From: Enterobacter sp. RHBSTW-00175
GTDB taxonomy: Bacteria; Pseudomonadota; Gammaproteobacteria; Enterobacterales; Enterobacteriaceae
NCBI RefSeq assembly: GCF_013927005.1
Contig: NZ_CP055930.1
Coordinates: forward strand, 372,001 to 436,000
Direction: 5' to 3'
Length of the DNA: 64,000 bases
Below, piece by piece: positions 40,161 to 51,409 of the stretch. The position numbers were made by a program, and so were the translations under genes. Below the pieces are notes generated by a model, which did no database searches, was not told the DNA's origin, and was given only the letters and a program-made list of their open reading frames with translations. Position 1 is the first letter of the stretch; every line of letters begins with the position of its first letter.

Positions 40161-41165
40161 ATGGATAATTTCCAGAAAGATATTGATGACAGGGCGAATC
40201 TGACCCTGTCGAACCGTTTTGAGCTGTTGCTGTTCCGTCTTGGCACCTCTCTGAATGCAAACAAATCCGAGCTGTTTGGCATTAACGTCTTTAAGCTGCG
40301 CGAAATTGTGCCAATGCCGGAATTCACCAAACCCGCGGGAATGAAATCACCGCTGATGGGGATGGTGAACATTCGTGACCAGGTGATCCCGGTGATCGAC
40401 CTGGCTGCCGTCGCGGGTTGTAAGCCTACAACCGGGCTGAATATCCTGCTGATCACCGAATATGCCCGCAGCGTACAGGCCTTTGCCGTGGAATCAGTCG
40501 AGAACATTATGCGTCTGGACTGGAAGCAGGTGCACGCGGCGGAAACCGCCGTCAGCGGGCGGTACATCACCAGCATTGCCTGTCTTGATGAGAAGACCGA
40601 TACCAACGATCTGGCGATGGTGCTGGACGTTGAGCAGATCCTGTATGACATCACACCGGCAAACCACGATCTACACGCCACCAATCTGCAAACCACGAAA
40701 TTCAACATCAAGCCTGGCGCGGTGGCTATCGTGGCGGAAGATTCCAAAGTTGCGCGTTCCATGCTGGAGAAAGGCTTGCAGGCCATGGAGATCCCGGCGC
40801 AGTTACATATCACCGGCAAAGACGCATGGGAAAAAATTGGCGTTCTCGCTGCCCAGGCGCAGGCCGAAGGTGTGCCAATCACCGATAAAATCGCCCTGGT
40901 GCTGACCGACCTCGAAATGCCAGAGATGGACGGTTTTACGCTGACGCGCAAAATCAAATCCGACCCGGTACTGAAAGATATTCCGGTGGTGATCCACTCG
41001 TCCCTTTCAGGGAATGCCAACGAAGATCATATCCGCAAGGTGAAGGCCGACGGATATGTGGCGAAGTTTGAATTGAACGAGCTGTCGTCGGTGATTGAGG
41101 AAGTGCTGGACCGTTCGGTGAAGAAGATTGACGGGCCGTTGATTAGCCGGAAGCAGCTGGCATAG
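40161..41165 (+). CDS. cheV: Chemotaxis coupling protein CheV
   Basis: The product is 334 aa: an N-terminal CheW-like domain (about residues 15-165), which couples receptors to CheA, and a C-terminal receiver domain (about 190-315) with the phospho-acceptor Asp in LVLTDLEMPEMDG and the Lys in YVAKFE. CheV proteins buffer or adapt receptor-kinase signalling. Salmonella has cheV at this same place next to the nuo operon, while E. coli K-12 lacks it. GAGGG precedes the ATG. REP and small repeats follow. Confidence 0.93.
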   Translation: MDNFQKDIDDRANLTLSNRFELLLFRLGTSLNANKSELFGINVFKLREIVPMPEFTKPAGMKSPLMGMVNIRDQVIPVIDLAAVAGCKPTTGLNILLITEYARSVQAFAVESVENIMRLDWKQVHAAETAVSGRYITSIACLDEKTDTNDLAMVLDVEQILYDITPANHDLHATNLQTTKFNIKPGAVAIVAEDSKVARSMLEKGLQAMEIPAQLHITGKDAWEKIGVLAAQAQAEGVPITDKIALVLTDLEMPEMDGFTLTRKIKSDPVLKDIPVVIHSSLSGNANEDHIRKVKADGYVAKFELNELSSVIEEVLDRSVKKIDGPLISRKQLA

Positions 41166-41194
41166 CCGGGTGGCGCTTCGCTTACCCGACCTAC
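41165..41194. repeat. REP-like palindrome after cheV
   Basis: gccgggtggcgcttcgcttacccgacctac has the same arms (gccgggt/acccgac) and the cctac edge as the elements at 1892 and 60702. It begins in the cheV stop codon. Confidence 0.75.
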
Positions 41195-41244
41195 AAAACC
41201 CGTAGGCCCTGCAAGCGCAGCGCCGCTGGGCACTCTGTGCGGGC

Positions 41245-41284
41245 TGATGCCCTCACCCCGTCCCTCTCCCACCGGGAGAGGGCG
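41245..41284. repeat. Interspersed repeat with ccctctccc/gggagaggg stem
   Basis: tgatgccctcacccc is followed by a 9-bp perfect stem, ccctctccc (41262-41270) and gggagaggg (41274-41282). A shorter copy lies after rcsB at 11819-11847, which suggests a dispersed 3'-flanking repeat family. Confidence 0.65.
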
Positions 41285-41290
41285 CAAACA

Positions 41291-41320
41291 TTAAAAAAGG
41301 CAACTTTCGTTGCCTTTTTG
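41291..41320. terminator. Bidirectional terminator between cheV and nuoN
   Basis: The stem aaaaaggcaac/gttgccttttt with loop tttc has A6 on the left and T5 on the right. It ends the nuo operon on the minus strand and cheV on the plus strand. Confidence 0.9.
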
Positions 41321-41328
41321 CTTTCACC

Positions 41329-42786
41329 TTACATCAGCGGCATCGCGTGTTGCACGATGGTGATCAGCGGTTGCGGATAGATACCGAAGATCAGTACCAG
41401 CAGCGCAGAGATCAGCACCACAATACCACCGGCGCTGTACTGCCAGTTGGTTGGCGCATCGCGGTTGAGCTGCTGAGGAGCACTCAGGTACAGGCTCACA
41501 GCCACGCGCAGGTAGTAGTACAGACCAATCGCGGAGCCAATCACCACACCGGCGGTCAGCCACCACAGGCCCGCCTGCACACCGACTGCCAGTACGTAGA
41601 ACTTACCGATAAAGCCCAGCGTCATCGGAATACCGGCCAGGGACAGCATCATCACGGTCATTACCGCAGACAGAATCGGACGGTGCCAGAACAGACCACG
41701 GTAAGAGAACAGTGAATCTGCATCCGGGCCACGGTACGGGCTGGACATCAAACTCACCACGCCGAACGCGCCGAGGCTGCTGAACAGATAACCTGCCAGA
41801 TACACACCAACGGCTTCCATCGACATCTCACCGCTTTGCAGCGCGATCAGTGCCACCAGCAGGTAACCCAGATGGGAGATAGACGAGTAGCCCAGCAGAC
41901 GTTTGATATTGGTCTGGCTCAGCGCCATCAGGTTACCGAAGATGATGGAAACAAACGCGATAATGCCCAGCACCACGCGAACCGCTTCACTATCACCCAC
42001 TGGTGCGTACAGGAACAGACGCATCACCACACCGAAGATAGCGATTTTGCTCGCCGTCGCCAGGAAGGTAGATACCGGTGCCGGAGCACCCTGGTATACG
42101 TCTGGCGTCCACAGGTGGAACGGAACCAGAGACAGTTTAAAGCCAAGGCCAACAATCATCATACCCAGGCCTGCCAGCAGCAGTGGTTCGTGCAGCATCC
42201 CGTCGCCGAGGCTCTTGCCGAGCGCCACGAAGGAGAGGTTACCGGACTGTGCGTACAGCAGCGCAATACCAAACAGCAGGAACGATGATGCCGCCGCTGA
42301 CAGGATGGTGTACTTGATACTCGCTTCCAGTGAACGCTTCTGACGGAAGGCGTAACCAATCAGGCCGAACAGCGGCAGAGAGATAAGCTCAATACCGAGG
42401 AACAGCGCAGCCAGGTGGTTCGCATTCGCCAGCAGAATGCCGCCCAGTGCGGCAATCAGTACCAGCAGGTAAAACTCTTCTTTGTTGTCGTTGTAGCCTT
42501 CAAGCCACGGGTACGCAAAGGTGCAGGTTGCCAGACTCGCCAGCAGAACCAGCCCTGTGTATAGCATGGCATAGCCGTCAACACGCATCAGCGGGGTGAC
42601 ATCCATCGCGCCCGCCTGGCCAACAAACCAGAGGGAAACCAACGCAGCGTTCAGACCCAGAACGGACAGGGTCGCATTCAGGAAGTGATTGCGTCGCCAC
42701 GCAATGGAGAGCATCACAACCACCACCGTCAATCCGACGATCAGCAGCGGTAGCAGCGCGATCAGTTGTTGTGGAGTTATTGTCAT
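41329..42786 (-). CDS. nuoN: NADH-quinone oxidoreductase subunit N
   Basis: The product is a 485-aa antiporter-like membrane subunit of complex I with about 14 helices. It contains the charged residues expected of a proton channel (e.g. the Lys in [21 protein letters not shown]). It is the last gene of nuoA-N and lies 6 bp after nuoM. Length equals E. coli. Confidence 0.98.
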   Translation of the reverse strand: MTITPQQLIALLPLLIVGLTVVVVMLSIAWRRNHFLNATLSVLGLNAALVSLWFVGQAGAMDVTPLMRVDGYAMLYTGLVLLASLATCTFAYPWLEGYNDNKEEFYLLVLIAALGGILLANANHLAALFLGIELISLPLFGLIGYAFRQKRSLEASIKYTILSAAASSFLLFGIALLYAQSGNLSFVALGKSLGDGMLHEPLLLAGLGMMIVGLGFKLSLVPFHLWTPDVYQGAPAPVSTFLATASKIAIFGVVMRLFLYAPVGDSEAVRVVLGIIAFVSIIFGNLMALSQTNIKRLLGYSSISHLGYLLVALIALQSGEMSMEAVGVYLAGYLFSSLGAFGVVSLMSSPYRGPDADSLFSYRGLFWHRPILSAVMTVMMLSLAGIPMTLGFIGKFYVLAVGVQAGLWWLTAGVVIGSAIGLYYYLRVAVSLYLSAPQQLNRDAPTNWQYSAGGIVVLISALLVLIFGIYPQPLITIVQHAMPLM

Positions 42787-42792
42787 GGCGAA

Positions 42793-44322
42793 TTACGGCC
42801 TTGTAGTAGAAGCAGAATTAACAAACCACTGCTGGATGTTACCCATCGCGGAATGCGAGGTATCCAGAATCGGCTGTGGATAGAAGCCCAGCAGCACCAG
42901 CAGTACGACCAGCAACAGGATGATGAACAACTCACGCAGCGACATCCCAGGCAGTTCTTGTGCAGCAATCTCACTCTTCGCTTTACCGAAGTAAGCGCGG
43001 TGCAGCATCGCCAGTGAGTACACAGAAGCAAACACCAGACCGAAGGTGGAGACAACGGTAATCACCGGAACCACTTTGAAGCTGCCGAACAGAATCATAA
43101 ATTCGCCGACGAAGTTACCGGTGCCTGGCATCCCCAGGGTGGCAACAGCGAAGAACATGGACAGCGCTGGCAGCCATTTCATTTTGCCCCACAGGCCGCC
43201 CATCATACGCATGTCACGAGTGTGCAGACGTTCGTACAGCTGGCCACACAGGATGAAGAGGCCGGCTGCGGACAGACCGTGCGCAATCATCTGGATAACC
43301 GCGCCCTGGTACGCCAGCTGGCTGCCGGTATAGATAGCAATCAGCACGAAGCCCATGTGAGAAACGGAGGTGTAAGCAATCAGACGCTTGATGTCGTACT
43401 GCGTAAACGCCATCCAGGCACCGTAGAAGATACCAATCACACCCAGCCACATGGCAATCGGTGCGAACTCAGCGGAGGCGTTCGGGAACAGCGGCAGAGC
43501 GAAACGCAGCAGGCCATAGGCTGCGGTTTTCAGCAAGATACCCGCCAGGTCAACGGAACCCGCCGTTGGTGCCTGAGAGTGCGCATCTGGCAGCCAGCCG
43601 TGCAGCGGAACCACCGGCATTTTCACCGCGAAGGCGATGAAGAAGCCCAGCATCAGCAGATATTCAACACCGTGAGACATTGGTGTCTTCAGCAGATCCT
43701 GATAGTTGAAGGTCCAGATACCGGTCGCGTTGTGGTGAACAAACACCAGCGCCAGGATCGCAATCAGCATTACCAGACCACTCGCCTGGGTATAGATGAA
43801 GAACTTGGTTGCCGCCGTGATACGCGTTTTACCGTCGGATGCCTTATGGCCCCACAGCGCGATCAGGAAGTACATCGGCACCAGCATCATCTCCCAGAAG
43901 AAGAAGAACAGGAACATGTCGATGGCAAGGAACACGCCGATGACGCCGCCCAGGATCCACATCAGGTTCAGGTGGAAGAAGCCCTGGTATTTTTCGATTT
44001 CTCGCCAGGAACAAAGTACCGCCAGAACACCGAGCAGACCGGTCAGCACGACCATCAGCAGCGACAGACCGTCGATCGCCAGGTGAATCGTAATGCCGAA
44101 ACGTGGGATCCACGGCAGGATAAACTCAGACTGCCACTGCGGAATACCCGCAGACTGGGTCAGAGAGTAACCACCCTGCAACCAGAGTTGCAGACCAAGC
44201 GCGAGCGTTAATCCCATGGTGATCAGCGCGATCCAGCGCGGCATCTTCACGCCAAAGCGTTCAGTCTGCCAGCACAGGAAGCCGCCGATGAAGGGAATTA
44301 ATATTAGCCAGGGTAGTAACAT
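42793..44322 (-). CDS. nuoM: NADH-quinone oxidoreductase subunit M
   Basis: The product is a 509-aa antiporter-like proton-pumping subunit with 14 predicted helices. Key elements are the Glu in FFFFWEMMLVPMY (about E144) and the Lys in AFAVKMPVVPLHGWLPDAHSQAP. The stop is 6 bp from nuoN. A 76-bp gap containing a hairpin separates it from nuoL. Confidence 0.98.
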   Translation of the reverse strand: MLLPWLILIPFIGGFLCWQTERFGVKMPRWIALITMGLTLALGLQLWLQGGYSLTQSAGIPQWQSEFILPWIPRFGITIHLAIDGLSLLMVVLTGLLGVLAVLCSWREIEKYQGFFHLNLMWILGGVIGVFLAIDMFLFFFFWEMMLVPMYFLIALWGHKASDGKTRITAATKFFIYTQASGLVMLIAILALVFVHHNATGIWTFNYQDLLKTPMSHGVEYLLMLGFFIAFAVKMPVVPLHGWLPDAHSQAPTAGSVDLAGILLKTAAYGLLRFALPLFPNASAEFAPIAMWLGVIGIFYGAWMAFTQYDIKRLIAYTSVSHMGFVLIAIYTGSQLAYQGAVIQMIAHGLSAAGLFILCGQLYERLHTRDMRMMGGLWGKMKWLPALSMFFAVATLGMPGTGNFVGEFMILFGSFKVVPVITVVSTFGLVFASVYSLAMLHRAYFGKAKSEIAAQELPGMSLRELFIILLLVVLLVLLGFYPQPILDTSHSAMGNIQQWFVNSASTTRP

Positions 44323-44344
44323 GGCGATTTACATTCCTTTTTAA

Positions 44345-44361
44345 GGCCCCCAGTAGGGGCC
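44345..44361 (-). other. Intra-operon hairpin between nuoL and nuoM
   Basis: ggcccc (44345-44350) and ggggcc (44356-44361) form a 6-bp GC stem in the only sizeable gap of the 3' half of the operon. It is followed by ttaaaaagg on the minus strand. It may pause or stabilise mRNA; it is too weak to be a full terminator. Confidence 0.5.
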
Positions 44362-44398
44362 TGATTTTCAACGAATTCGAATAAAATTCACTTAACGA

Positions 44399-46240
44399 TC
44401 AACGCAACACCATCAGCAGCGCCAGCACGACAACCGCACCGATGCTCATGGACGCCACATACCAGCGCAGGTAACCGTTCTCGCTGTACAGCAGGCCTTT
44501 ACCTGCAAAGCGGGACAGGATCGCCGGGATATTCATCATGCTGTTCAGTGGATCACGTTTCACCAGCCACGCAACACCCAGGAACGGCTTGACGAAAATC
44601 ATGTCGTACAGCCAGTCGAAGCCCCACGCGTTGTACCACCAGGTGCCCAGCAGACGGCCTGGCGCACTGTTGGCAACAGAGGTTACCAGCGTACGTTTAC
44701 CCAACCACAGCCATCCCGCAATCAGGATGCCCGCGATAGCGACCACACCAGAGGTGATTTCAAGCGTCAGAACGCGACCGTGCTCAAGCTCGGTTGTCGC
44801 CGGCAGTACGCCCTGCAACGGTGGCACAATCATCGCGCCAACGAAGGTGGAAAGTACCAGCAGCACAATCAGCGGCAGGTGGTGGGTAATCCCCTTCCCT
44901 GCGTGAGCATGAATTTGTTCTTTACCGTGGAATACGATGAAAATCATACGGAAGGTATACAGAGAGGTCATGAACGCACCGACCAGACCTGCAACCATCA
45001 GATTGATATGACCATTCGCCATGGCACCCGCAAGGATTTCGTCCTTACTGAAGAAGCCCGCGGTAATCAGCGGCAGTGCCGCCAGCGCCGCGCCGCCCAC
45101 CAGGAAGCAGACATACACCAGCGGGATGGACTTACGCAGTCCGCCCATTTTGAAGATGTTCTGCTCGTGGTGGCAGGCCAGGATCACGGAACCGGATGAG
45201 AGGAACAGCAGCGCTTTAAAGAAGGCGTGCGTCATCAGGTGGAAAATTGCCGCGTCCCATGCCTGAACACCCAGTGCCAGGAACATGTAACCAATCTGGC
45301 TCATAGTGGAGTACGCAAGAACACGTTTGATGTCGGTCTGAACCAGCGCGGCAAAGCCTGCCAGCACCAGCGTGACCGCACCCACAATACCCACCAGATG
45401 CAGAATTTCCGGAGTCATCAGGAACAGACCGTGGGTACGCGCAATCAGGTAAACACCCGCGGTAACCATGGTCGCTGCGTGGATCAGCGCGGAGACAGGG
45501 GTTGGACCCGCCATCGCATCTGCCAGCCATGTCTGCAACGGCAGCTGTGCGGATTTACCCACAGCACCACCCAGCAGCATCAGCGTTGCCCACATCAGCA
45601 TGTTGTTGCCTGCTTCGAAGTGAGCCGGCGCCAGTTCCACCATTTCGCGGAAGTTCAGCGTGCCCAGTTCGTTGTAGAGAATGAACAGCGCGAAAGCGAG
45701 GAACACGTCACCCACACGGGTCACGACGAACGCTTTCATGGCCGCTGCGCCATTCTTCGGATCGGTGTAGTAGAAACCGATCAACAGGTAAGAACACAGA
45801 CCCACGCCTTCCCAGCCCAGATACATCAGCAGCAGGTTATCGGCCAGCACCAGAACCACCATGCTTGCGATAAACAGGTTGGTGTAGGCGAAGAAGCGGG
45901 AGTAACCCTCTTCACCGCGCATATACCAGGAGGCGAACATGTGGATCAGGAAGCCCACGCCGGTCACCACGGAGAGCATGGTCAGAGACAGACCATCCAG
46001 CACCAAGTTGAAACCGATGTTGAAATCACCGACCGACATCCAGGTCCACAGCGGCACGCTAAAAGGCTGACGTCCGTTGTTGAAGAAATCGATACCCGCG
46101 TACGCTGTTACCAGCGCCGCCAGACCGATGGAGCCAATGCCCACGGTAGCCGACAGATTCTCAGACCAGCGGCCACGAGAAAATGCCAGCAGCACGAAGC
46201 CAATCAGCGGAAAAATAATGGTTAAGGCAAGCATGTTCAT
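44399..46240 (-). CDS. nuoL: NADH-quinone oxidoreductase subunit L
   Basis: The product is a 613-aa distal proton-pumping subunit. Antiporter core motifs are [17 protein letters not shown] and [30 protein letters not shown]. The C-terminal part contains the long lateral helix and the final membrane helix. The start ATG overlaps the nuoK stop (ATGA). Confidence 0.98.
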   Translation of the reverse strand: MNMLALTIIFPLIGFVLLAFSRGRWSENLSATVGIGSIGLAALVTAYAGIDFFNNGRQPFSVPLWTWMSVGDFNIGFNLVLDGLSLTMLSVVTGVGFLIHMFASWYMRGEEGYSRFFAYTNLFIASMVVLVLADNLLLMYLGWEGVGLCSYLLIGFYYTDPKNGAAAMKAFVVTRVGDVFLAFALFILYNELGTLNFREMVELAPAHFEAGNNMLMWATLMLLGGAVGKSAQLPLQTWLADAMAGPTPVSALIHAATMVTAGVYLIARTHGLFLMTPEILHLVGIVGAVTLVLAGFAALVQTDIKRVLAYSTMSQIGYMFLALGVQAWDAAIFHLMTHAFFKALLFLSSGSVILACHHEQNIFKMGGLRKSIPLVYVCFLVGGAALAALPLITAGFFSKDEILAGAMANGHINLMVAGLVGAFMTSLYTFRMIFIVFHGKEQIHAHAGKGITHHLPLIVLLVLSTFVGAMIVPPLQGVLPATTELEHGRVLTLEITSGVVAIAGILIAGWLWLGKRTLVTSVANSAPGRLLGTWWYNAWGFDWLYDMIFVKPFLGVAWLVKRDPLNSMMNIPAILSRFAGKGLLYSENGYLRWYVASMSIGAVVVLALLMVLR

Positions 46241-46539
46241 CCACGCAACTCACTTACTGAATCGATGTTCAGGTTCTGGCGGCGACGATGGAGCTGCAAC
46301 AACAGCGCCAGGCCAATACTCGCTTCGGCAGCCGCGAGGCTGATGGCGAGAATGTACATCACCTGACCATCGGTCTGGCCCCAGTAGCTACCGGCAACCA
46401 CAAAGGCCAGCGCGGAAGCGTTAATCATGATTTCCAGGCCGATCAGCATAAACAGCAGATTGCGGCGGATAACCAGACCGGTCAGACCCAGAACGAATAA
46501 AATCGCCGCGAGGATCAGTCCATGTGTTAAGGGGATCAT
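46237..46539 (-). CDS. nuoK: NADH-quinone oxidoreductase subunit K
   Basis: The product is a 100-aa protein with three membrane helices. The essential Glu36 is in [11 protein letters not shown] and Glu72 in [14 protein letters not shown]. It overlaps nuoJ and nuoL by 4 bp each, implying tight translational coupling. Confidence 0.97.
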   Translation of the reverse strand: MIPLTHGLILAAILFVLGLTGLVIRRNLLFMLIGLEIMINASALAFVVAGSYWGQTDGQVMYILAISLAAAEASIGLALLLQLHRRRQNLNIDSVSELRG

Positions 46540-47090
46540 GCGCGTTCCTCCGTTTTTCTTTTCGCGCGGTCGTCAGTGCGGTTGCTCAGCACCTCGCCAA
46601 CACGCTCTTCGCGGCCAACGTGGAAAGCAACAACCAGGCCTGCCAGCAGCAGCATCGAGGCCAGTTCAACCGCCAGAACGTACGGACCAAACAGGGAAAT
46701 ACCCACGGCTTTCGCGCTGATTGGCGTGCCGTCGATGCCCTGGTCGTTCACGCCCAGAATGGCGTAAACGATCACCGCCAGCATGATGGCCGACAGAATT
46801 GCCGGGCCAATCCACACCTGCGGTTTTAACCACTGACGTTCCTGCTCAATTTCTGAGCCGCCCAGGTTCAGCATCATCACCACGAAGACGAACAGCACCA
46901 TGATGGCCCCGGCGTAGACGATGATTTCCAGCGCACCAGCAAAATGCGCGCCCAGCGCAAAGAACACCCCGGAAATAGCCAGCAGCGAAATGATTAAATA
47001 GAGCAGCGCATGCACCGGGTTGGTGTGCGTAATCACTCGCAGCGTAGCCAGGATGGCGATAAGGCCACAGATATAAAAAGCGAATTCCAT
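46536..47090 (-). CDS. nuoJ: NADH-quinone oxidoreductase subunit J
   Basis: The product is a 184-aa membrane subunit with five helices. The third helix contains the conserved [19 protein letters not shown] segment, where a pi-bulge takes part in coupling. It lies 10 bp after nuoI and overlaps nuoK by 4 bp. Confidence 0.97.
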   Translation of the reverse strand: MEFAFYICGLIAILATLRVITHTNPVHALLYLIISLLAISGVFFALGAHFAGALEIIVYAGAIMVLFVFVVMMLNLGGSEIEQERQWLKPQVWIGPAILSAIMLAVIVYAILGVNDQGIDGTPISAKAVGISLFGPYVLAVELASMLLLAGLVVAFHVGREERVGEVLSNRTDDRAKRKTEERA

Positions 47091-47100
47091 TGCCCTCTCC

Positions 47101-47643
47101 TTACGGTAACAGGCTCTTGACGTCGATAGGCTTAGCTTCGTTCTCTGCTTCGCCCTTATCTTTGCCGTCGATTGCCATACCCGCCATCCGGTAGAAGTTA
47201 TATTCCGGGTATTTGCCCGGACCGGAAATCAGCAGATCCTCTTTCTCGTACACCAGATCCTGACGCTTGTACTCACCCAGTTCGAAGTCTGGAGTCAGCT
47301 GAATCGCCGTGGTTGGGCACGCTTCTTCACACAGACCACAGAAGATGCAGCGTGAGAAGTTGATGCGGAAGAACTCAGGATACCAGCGGCCATCTACCGT
47401 CTCTGCTTTTTGCAGAGAGATACAGCCTACCGGACACGCTACCGCACACAGGTTACAGGCAACGCAGCGCTCGGAACCGTCCGGATCGCGCGTCAGCACA
47501 ATACGACCACGGTAGCGCGGCGGCAGATATACCGGCTCTTCCGGGTACATCTGGGTTTCGCGTTTGGCAAACGCGTGCAGGCCGATCATCCAGATACTGC
47601 GTAGCTGGGTGCCGGTGCCTACCAATAATTCTTTTAAGGTCAT
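47101..47643 (-). CDS. nuoI: NADH-quinone oxidoreductase subunit I
   Basis: The product is a 180-aa peripheral subunit with two 4Fe-4S clusters (N6a, N6b), seen as [15 protein letters not shown] and [15 protein letters not shown]. It passes electrons from NuoG toward NuoB. It lies 13 bp after nuoH. Confidence 0.98.
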   Translation of the reverse strand: MTLKELLVGTGTQLRSIWMIGLHAFAKRETQMYPEEPVYLPPRYRGRIVLTRDPDGSERCVACNLCAVACPVGCISLQKAETVDGRWYPEFFRINFSRCIFCGLCEEACPTTAIQLTPDFELGEYKRQDLVYEKEDLLISGPGKYPEYNFYRMAGMAIDGKDKGEAENEAKPIDVKSLLP

Positions 47644-47656
47644 GGTCTAAAGCCCC

Positions 47657-48634
47657 TTATGGCTGCTGCCAGAGAATGACAGCTGCCGTTACCAACAAGT
47701 TGACGAGCGTCAGCGGCAGGCACACTTTCCAGCCGAAGGACATTACCTGGTCATAACGAGGACGCGGTAAGGACGCACGAATCAAAATGAACATCATCAT
47801 GAAGAACGCGGTTTTCAACGCGAACCAGATGAACGGCGGTAAGAACGGGCCATGCCAGCCACCAAAGAACAGCGTTACCATCAACGCGGAAATGGTGACA
47901 ATACCGATGTACTCGCCCACGAAGAACAGACCGAATTTCATACCGGAATATTCAATGTGGTAACCGTCGGCCAGTTCCTGTTCGGCTTCTGGCTGGTCAA
48001 ACGGGTGACGGTGACACACTGCCACGCCCGCGATAGCAAAGGTAACAAAACCAAAGAACTGCGGGATAACGTTCCAGATGTCGGCCTGGTTGTTGACGAT
48101 GTCGGTCATGTTGAATGAACCGGCCTGCGCCACCACGCCCATCAGGGAAAGACCCAGAAATACTTCGTAGCTCAGCGTCTGCGCAGAAGCACGCATTGCA
48201 CCCAGCAGGGAGTATTTGTTGTTACTGGACCAGCCTGCGAACAGCACCGCGTAAACCGCGAGACCTGCCATCATCAGGAAGAACAGAATGCCGATGTTCA
48301 GGTCAGCCACAACCCAGGTCGGGCTGACAGGAACGATAGCAAACGCCAGCAGCAGCGAGGTAAAGGCGATCATCGGTGCCAGAGTAAAGATCACGCGATC
48401 CGAGAAGCGCGGGATCCAGTCCTCTTTAAAGAACATCTTGATCATGTCCGCGACCAGCTGGAGTGAACCACCCCAGCCCACGCGGTTCGGTCCGTATCGG
48501 TTCTGGAACAGACCGAGCAGACGACGTTCACCAAAGCTCATGAATGCACCGCAGGTGACCACCACCAGCAGAATCACAACCGCTTTCAGAATGCTCAGCA
48601 GGATGTCGATAAGGTCCGGCGTTAACCAACTCAT
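47657..48634 (-). CDS. nuoH: NADH-quinone oxidoreductase subunit H
   Basis: The product is a 325-aa membrane subunit with eight or nine helices that forms the quinone entry channel. It has the highly conserved [19 protein letters not shown] and [22 protein letters not shown] segments. It overlaps the nuoG stop by 4 bp. Confidence 0.98.
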   Translation of the reverse strand: MSWLTPDLIDILLSILKAVVILLVVVTCGAFMSFGERRLLGLFQNRYGPNRVGWGGSLQLVADMIKMFFKEDWIPRFSDRVIFTLAPMIAFTSLLLAFAIVPVSPTWVVADLNIGILFFLMMAGLAVYAVLFAGWSSNNKYSLLGAMRASAQTLSYEVFLGLSLMGVVAQAGSFNMTDIVNNQADIWNVIPQFFGFVTFAIAGVAVCHRHPFDQPEAEQELADGYHIEYSGMKFGLFFVGEYIGIVTISALMVTLFFGGWHGPFLPPFIWFALKTAFFMMMFILIRASLPRPRYDQVMSFGWKVCLPLTLVNLLVTAAVILWQQP

Positions 48635-51354
48635 GCTTTTGCCTCCTGCAAGTTATCAAGACGCGCGCCCGCCAGTACCGGAGCGATGCCAGGCATCCCC
48701 ATTGGCAGACCCACCTGCCCTGCTGTCAGACCTTCGGAGATAATCAGCGGCAGGCTGATTGTCTGGCCATCGTAGCTAAAGGCAATGTTCGCGCCCGCAT
48801 TCACGCCAAGCTTCGCGGCGTCTGCCGGGTTGAGCTTGATGTAAGGCTGCGGCATACGTTGCTGGAATACAGGAGAACGTTGGGACATTTCGTCGCTACC
48901 AAACAGATGGTAGTACGGCGCAATACGCCAGTTACCTTCCTGAGCCTGGAAGCTTGCCGGTACGGCGCTGAAGAAATCCAGACCGCTTTCGGAGGCTTCA
49001 ATCAGACGCACACCCGGATCGCCGTGACGCAGGGAGCCGCCCACTTCTGCCTGGAACTTGTTCCATGCCTGTGGGGAGTTCCAGCCCGGTGCCCATGCGA
49101 ACGGAACCTGAGAGCGCGGCGCAGACGGCTGGTTGTTCCCTTCCATAGAGAAGGCGAACATCGTGTCTTTGTCCTGCGGCTGACGAGGTTCATGCACGCT
49201 GATGTTGGCACGCATTGCGGTACGACCGCTGTAACGGTGTGGTTCACGCGCCAGTTTCTGGCCGCGAATACGGAAGCTTGCGTCAGGTGCAGCATCTTTG
49301 ATGCCCGCCAGCTGAGGCAGTTTTTCCACAACCGCGTCGATAACGTGGTCAAGCTGCGTCCAGTCCACTTCACGGCTCTGCACGGTGCTGTCCAGGGAGT
49401 GCAGCCAGCGCCAGCTTTCCAGCATAATGGTGTTGCTGTCGTAGTACGCCGGGTCATAAACCTGGAAGAAGCGCTGTGCGCGGCCTTCGTTGTTAATCAC
49501 CGTACCGTCGCTTTCTGCGAAGCTTGCCGCAGAGAGCACAAGGTGCGCTTTATCCATAATCGCGGTGCGCTGATGGTCAATCACCATCACCAGCGGTGCT
49601 TTTGCAAGCGCAGCGTCAACGCGTGCCGCAGAGGCATGACGATGCAGGTCGTTCTCAAGCACGATAACCGCGTCAGCAGCACCGGTTTCCAGTTCGCTTA
49701 ACGCTGCGTCCAGAGAACCGCCGCCAATCATACCCAGGCCAATGCTGTTCACCGCACGGGCAATCATGGTCACGCCAACGTCTGAACCGCGGCCTTTCAG
49801 GGCTTTGGCAACGTTTGCTGCAGCCTGAACGATCTCAACGCTACCGGCATTAGTACCGGAAATAATCAGCGGTTTCTTCGCACCCGCCAGCGCCTGAACA
49901 ATCACGTCAACCTTGTTTTGCAGGTCGCGATCCAGTTCAACTGCCGGAGAGTTGCTGTCCAGCGCGTGTGCAATGGCAAAGCCGAGACGGGCCTGGTCTT
50001 CAACCGGCGCGCGGTAGGTCCACGCTGCGATATCATCCAGACGGGTATCATCAATGCTGGTAACAAACAGAGGATGCTTGGCGCGCTGGCCGATATTCAG
50101 GATTGCCGCAATCTGCCAGTCAGCCACTTTCTGGGCTGCCGCCATTTCGCGTGCTTTACCTTTCACCGCCTGGCGAACCGCCAGAGCCGCGCGAGCGCCG
50201 GTCTGAGTCAGGTCTTCACCTAACACCAGAACTGCATCATAGGATTCGATTTCGCGCAGCGCAGGAGTATGAATACCGCCTTCGCGCAGCACTTTCAGCA
50301 CCAGTTGCAGACGTTCCTGCTCGCCCTGGGCGATACCGGTGTAGAAGTTTTCAGCTCCAACCAGTTCACGCAGCGCGAAGTTACTTTCGACGCTGGCACG
50401 TGGGGAGCCGATACCGATCACTTTCTTCGACTGGCGCAGAATATCTGCCGCGCCCTGCATCGCTTGTTCAGCGTTCAGGGTGATCAGGTCATCGCCACGG
50501 CGCTGAACCGGCTGACGCGGACGGTCTTTCAGGTTCACATAGCCATAACCGAAACGACCACGGTCGCACAGGAAGTAGTGGTTAACGGTACCGTTATAGC
50601 GGTTTTCGATACGACGCAGTTCGCCGTAACGTTCACCCGGGCTGGTGTTACAACCAAGGGAGCACTGCTGGCAGATGCTTGGTGCAAACTGCATGTCCCA
50701 TTTACGGTTGTAGCGCTCGGAGTGGGTTTTGTCCGTGAATACGCCGGTCGGGCAGATTTCTACCAGGTTACCGGAGAATTCGCTTTCCAGCGTACCGTCT
50801 TCCGGACGACCGAAGTAGACGTTGTCATGTGCGCCATATACGCCCAGATCCTGACCGTCTGCATAGTCTTTGTAGTAACGCACACAGCGGTAGCAGGCGA
50901 TGCAGCGGTTCATTTCGTGAGAGATGAACGGCCCCAGATCCTGATTGCGGTGGGTACGTTTGGTAAAGCGATAGCGACGGAAGCTGTGACCGGTCATAAC
51001 GGTCATATCCTGAAGGTGGCAGTTACCGCCCTCTTCACAGACCGGACAATCGTGCGGGTGGTTGGTCATCAACCATTCCACAACGCTTTCGCGGAACTGT
51101 TTGGCTTCTTCATCGTCAATCGAAATAAAGGTGCCTTCGGTAGCTGGCGTCATACAGGACATCACCAGGCGACCACGCGTGTCTTCCGCGTTTTGATATT
51201 GCTTCACCGCACACTGGCGGCAAGCACCGACGCTGCCCAGCGCCGGATGCCAGCAAAAGTACGGAATATCAAGGCCGAGCGACAGACAAGCTTCTAGCAG
51301 GTTGTCCGCCCCGTTGACCTCGTATTCTTTGCCGTCTACATGAATCGTAGCCAT
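48631..51354 (-). CDS. nuoG: NADH-quinone oxidoreductase subunit G
   Basis: The product is 907 aa, the largest peripheral subunit. The N-terminal 2Fe-2S cysteines ([17 protein letters not shown]), the His-Cys3 cluster ([14 protein letters not shown]) and the 4Fe-4S site (CIACYRC...EICP) are present. So is the N7 cluster motif (CQQCSLGC) found only in some bacteria. A molybdopterin-oxidoreductase-like fold follows. I chose the second ATG (51354) because GGAAG is 7 nt before it; the ATG at 51360 is too close. nuoF lies 55 bp upstream. Confidence 0.97.
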   Translation of the reverse strand: MATIHVDGKEYEVNGADNLLEACLSLGLDIPYFCWHPALGSVGACRQCAVKQYQNAEDTRGRLVMSCMTPATEGTFISIDDEEAKQFRESVVEWLMTNHPHDCPVCEEGGNCHLQDMTVMTGHSFRRYRFTKRTHRNQDLGPFISHEMNRCIACYRCVRYYKDYADGQDLGVYGAHDNVYFGRPEDGTLESEFSGNLVEICPTGVFTDKTHSERYNRKWDMQFAPSICQQCSLGCNTSPGERYGELRRIENRYNGTVNHYFLCDRGRFGYGYVNLKDRPRQPVQRRGDDLITLNAEQAMQGAADILRQSKKVIGIGSPRASVESNFALRELVGAENFYTGIAQGEQERLQLVLKVLREGGIHTPALREIESYDAVLVLGEDLTQTGARAALAVRQAVKGKAREMAAAQKVADWQIAAILNIGQRAKHPLFVTSIDDTRLDDIAAWTYRAPVEDQARLGFAIAHALDSNSPAVELDRDLQNKVDVIVQALAGAKKPLIISGTNAGSVEIVQAAANVAKALKGRGSDVGVTMIARAVNSIGLGMIGGGSLDAALSELETGAADAVIVLENDLHRHASAARVDAALAKAPLVMVIDHQRTAIMDKAHLVLSAASFAESDGTVINNEGRAQRFFQVYDPAYYDSNTIMLESWRWLHSLDSTVQSREVDWTQLDHVIDAVVEKLPQLAGIKDAAPDASFRIRGQKLAREPHRYSGRTAMRANISVHEPRQPQDKDTMFAFSMEGNNQPSAPRSQVPFAWAPGWNSPQAWNKFQAEVGGSLRHGDPGVRLIEASESGLDFFSAVPASFQAQEGNWRIAPYYHLFGSDEMSQRSPVFQQRMPQPYIKLNPADAAKLGVNAGANIAFSYDGQTISLPLIISEGLTAGQVGLPMGMPGIAPVLAGARLDNLQEAKA

Positions 51355-51409
51355 TAGCATGCTTCCAGTTGGCTCAGATTAGCTCTGAGCGTTAATCAAA
51401 ATTCTGTCT

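Noticed and set aside
43222..46225. Two long plus-strand frames (43222-44211, 45227-46225) opposite nuoM and nuoL
   Set aside because: Shadows of membrane-protein genes; His/Gln/Arg-rich translations without motifs.
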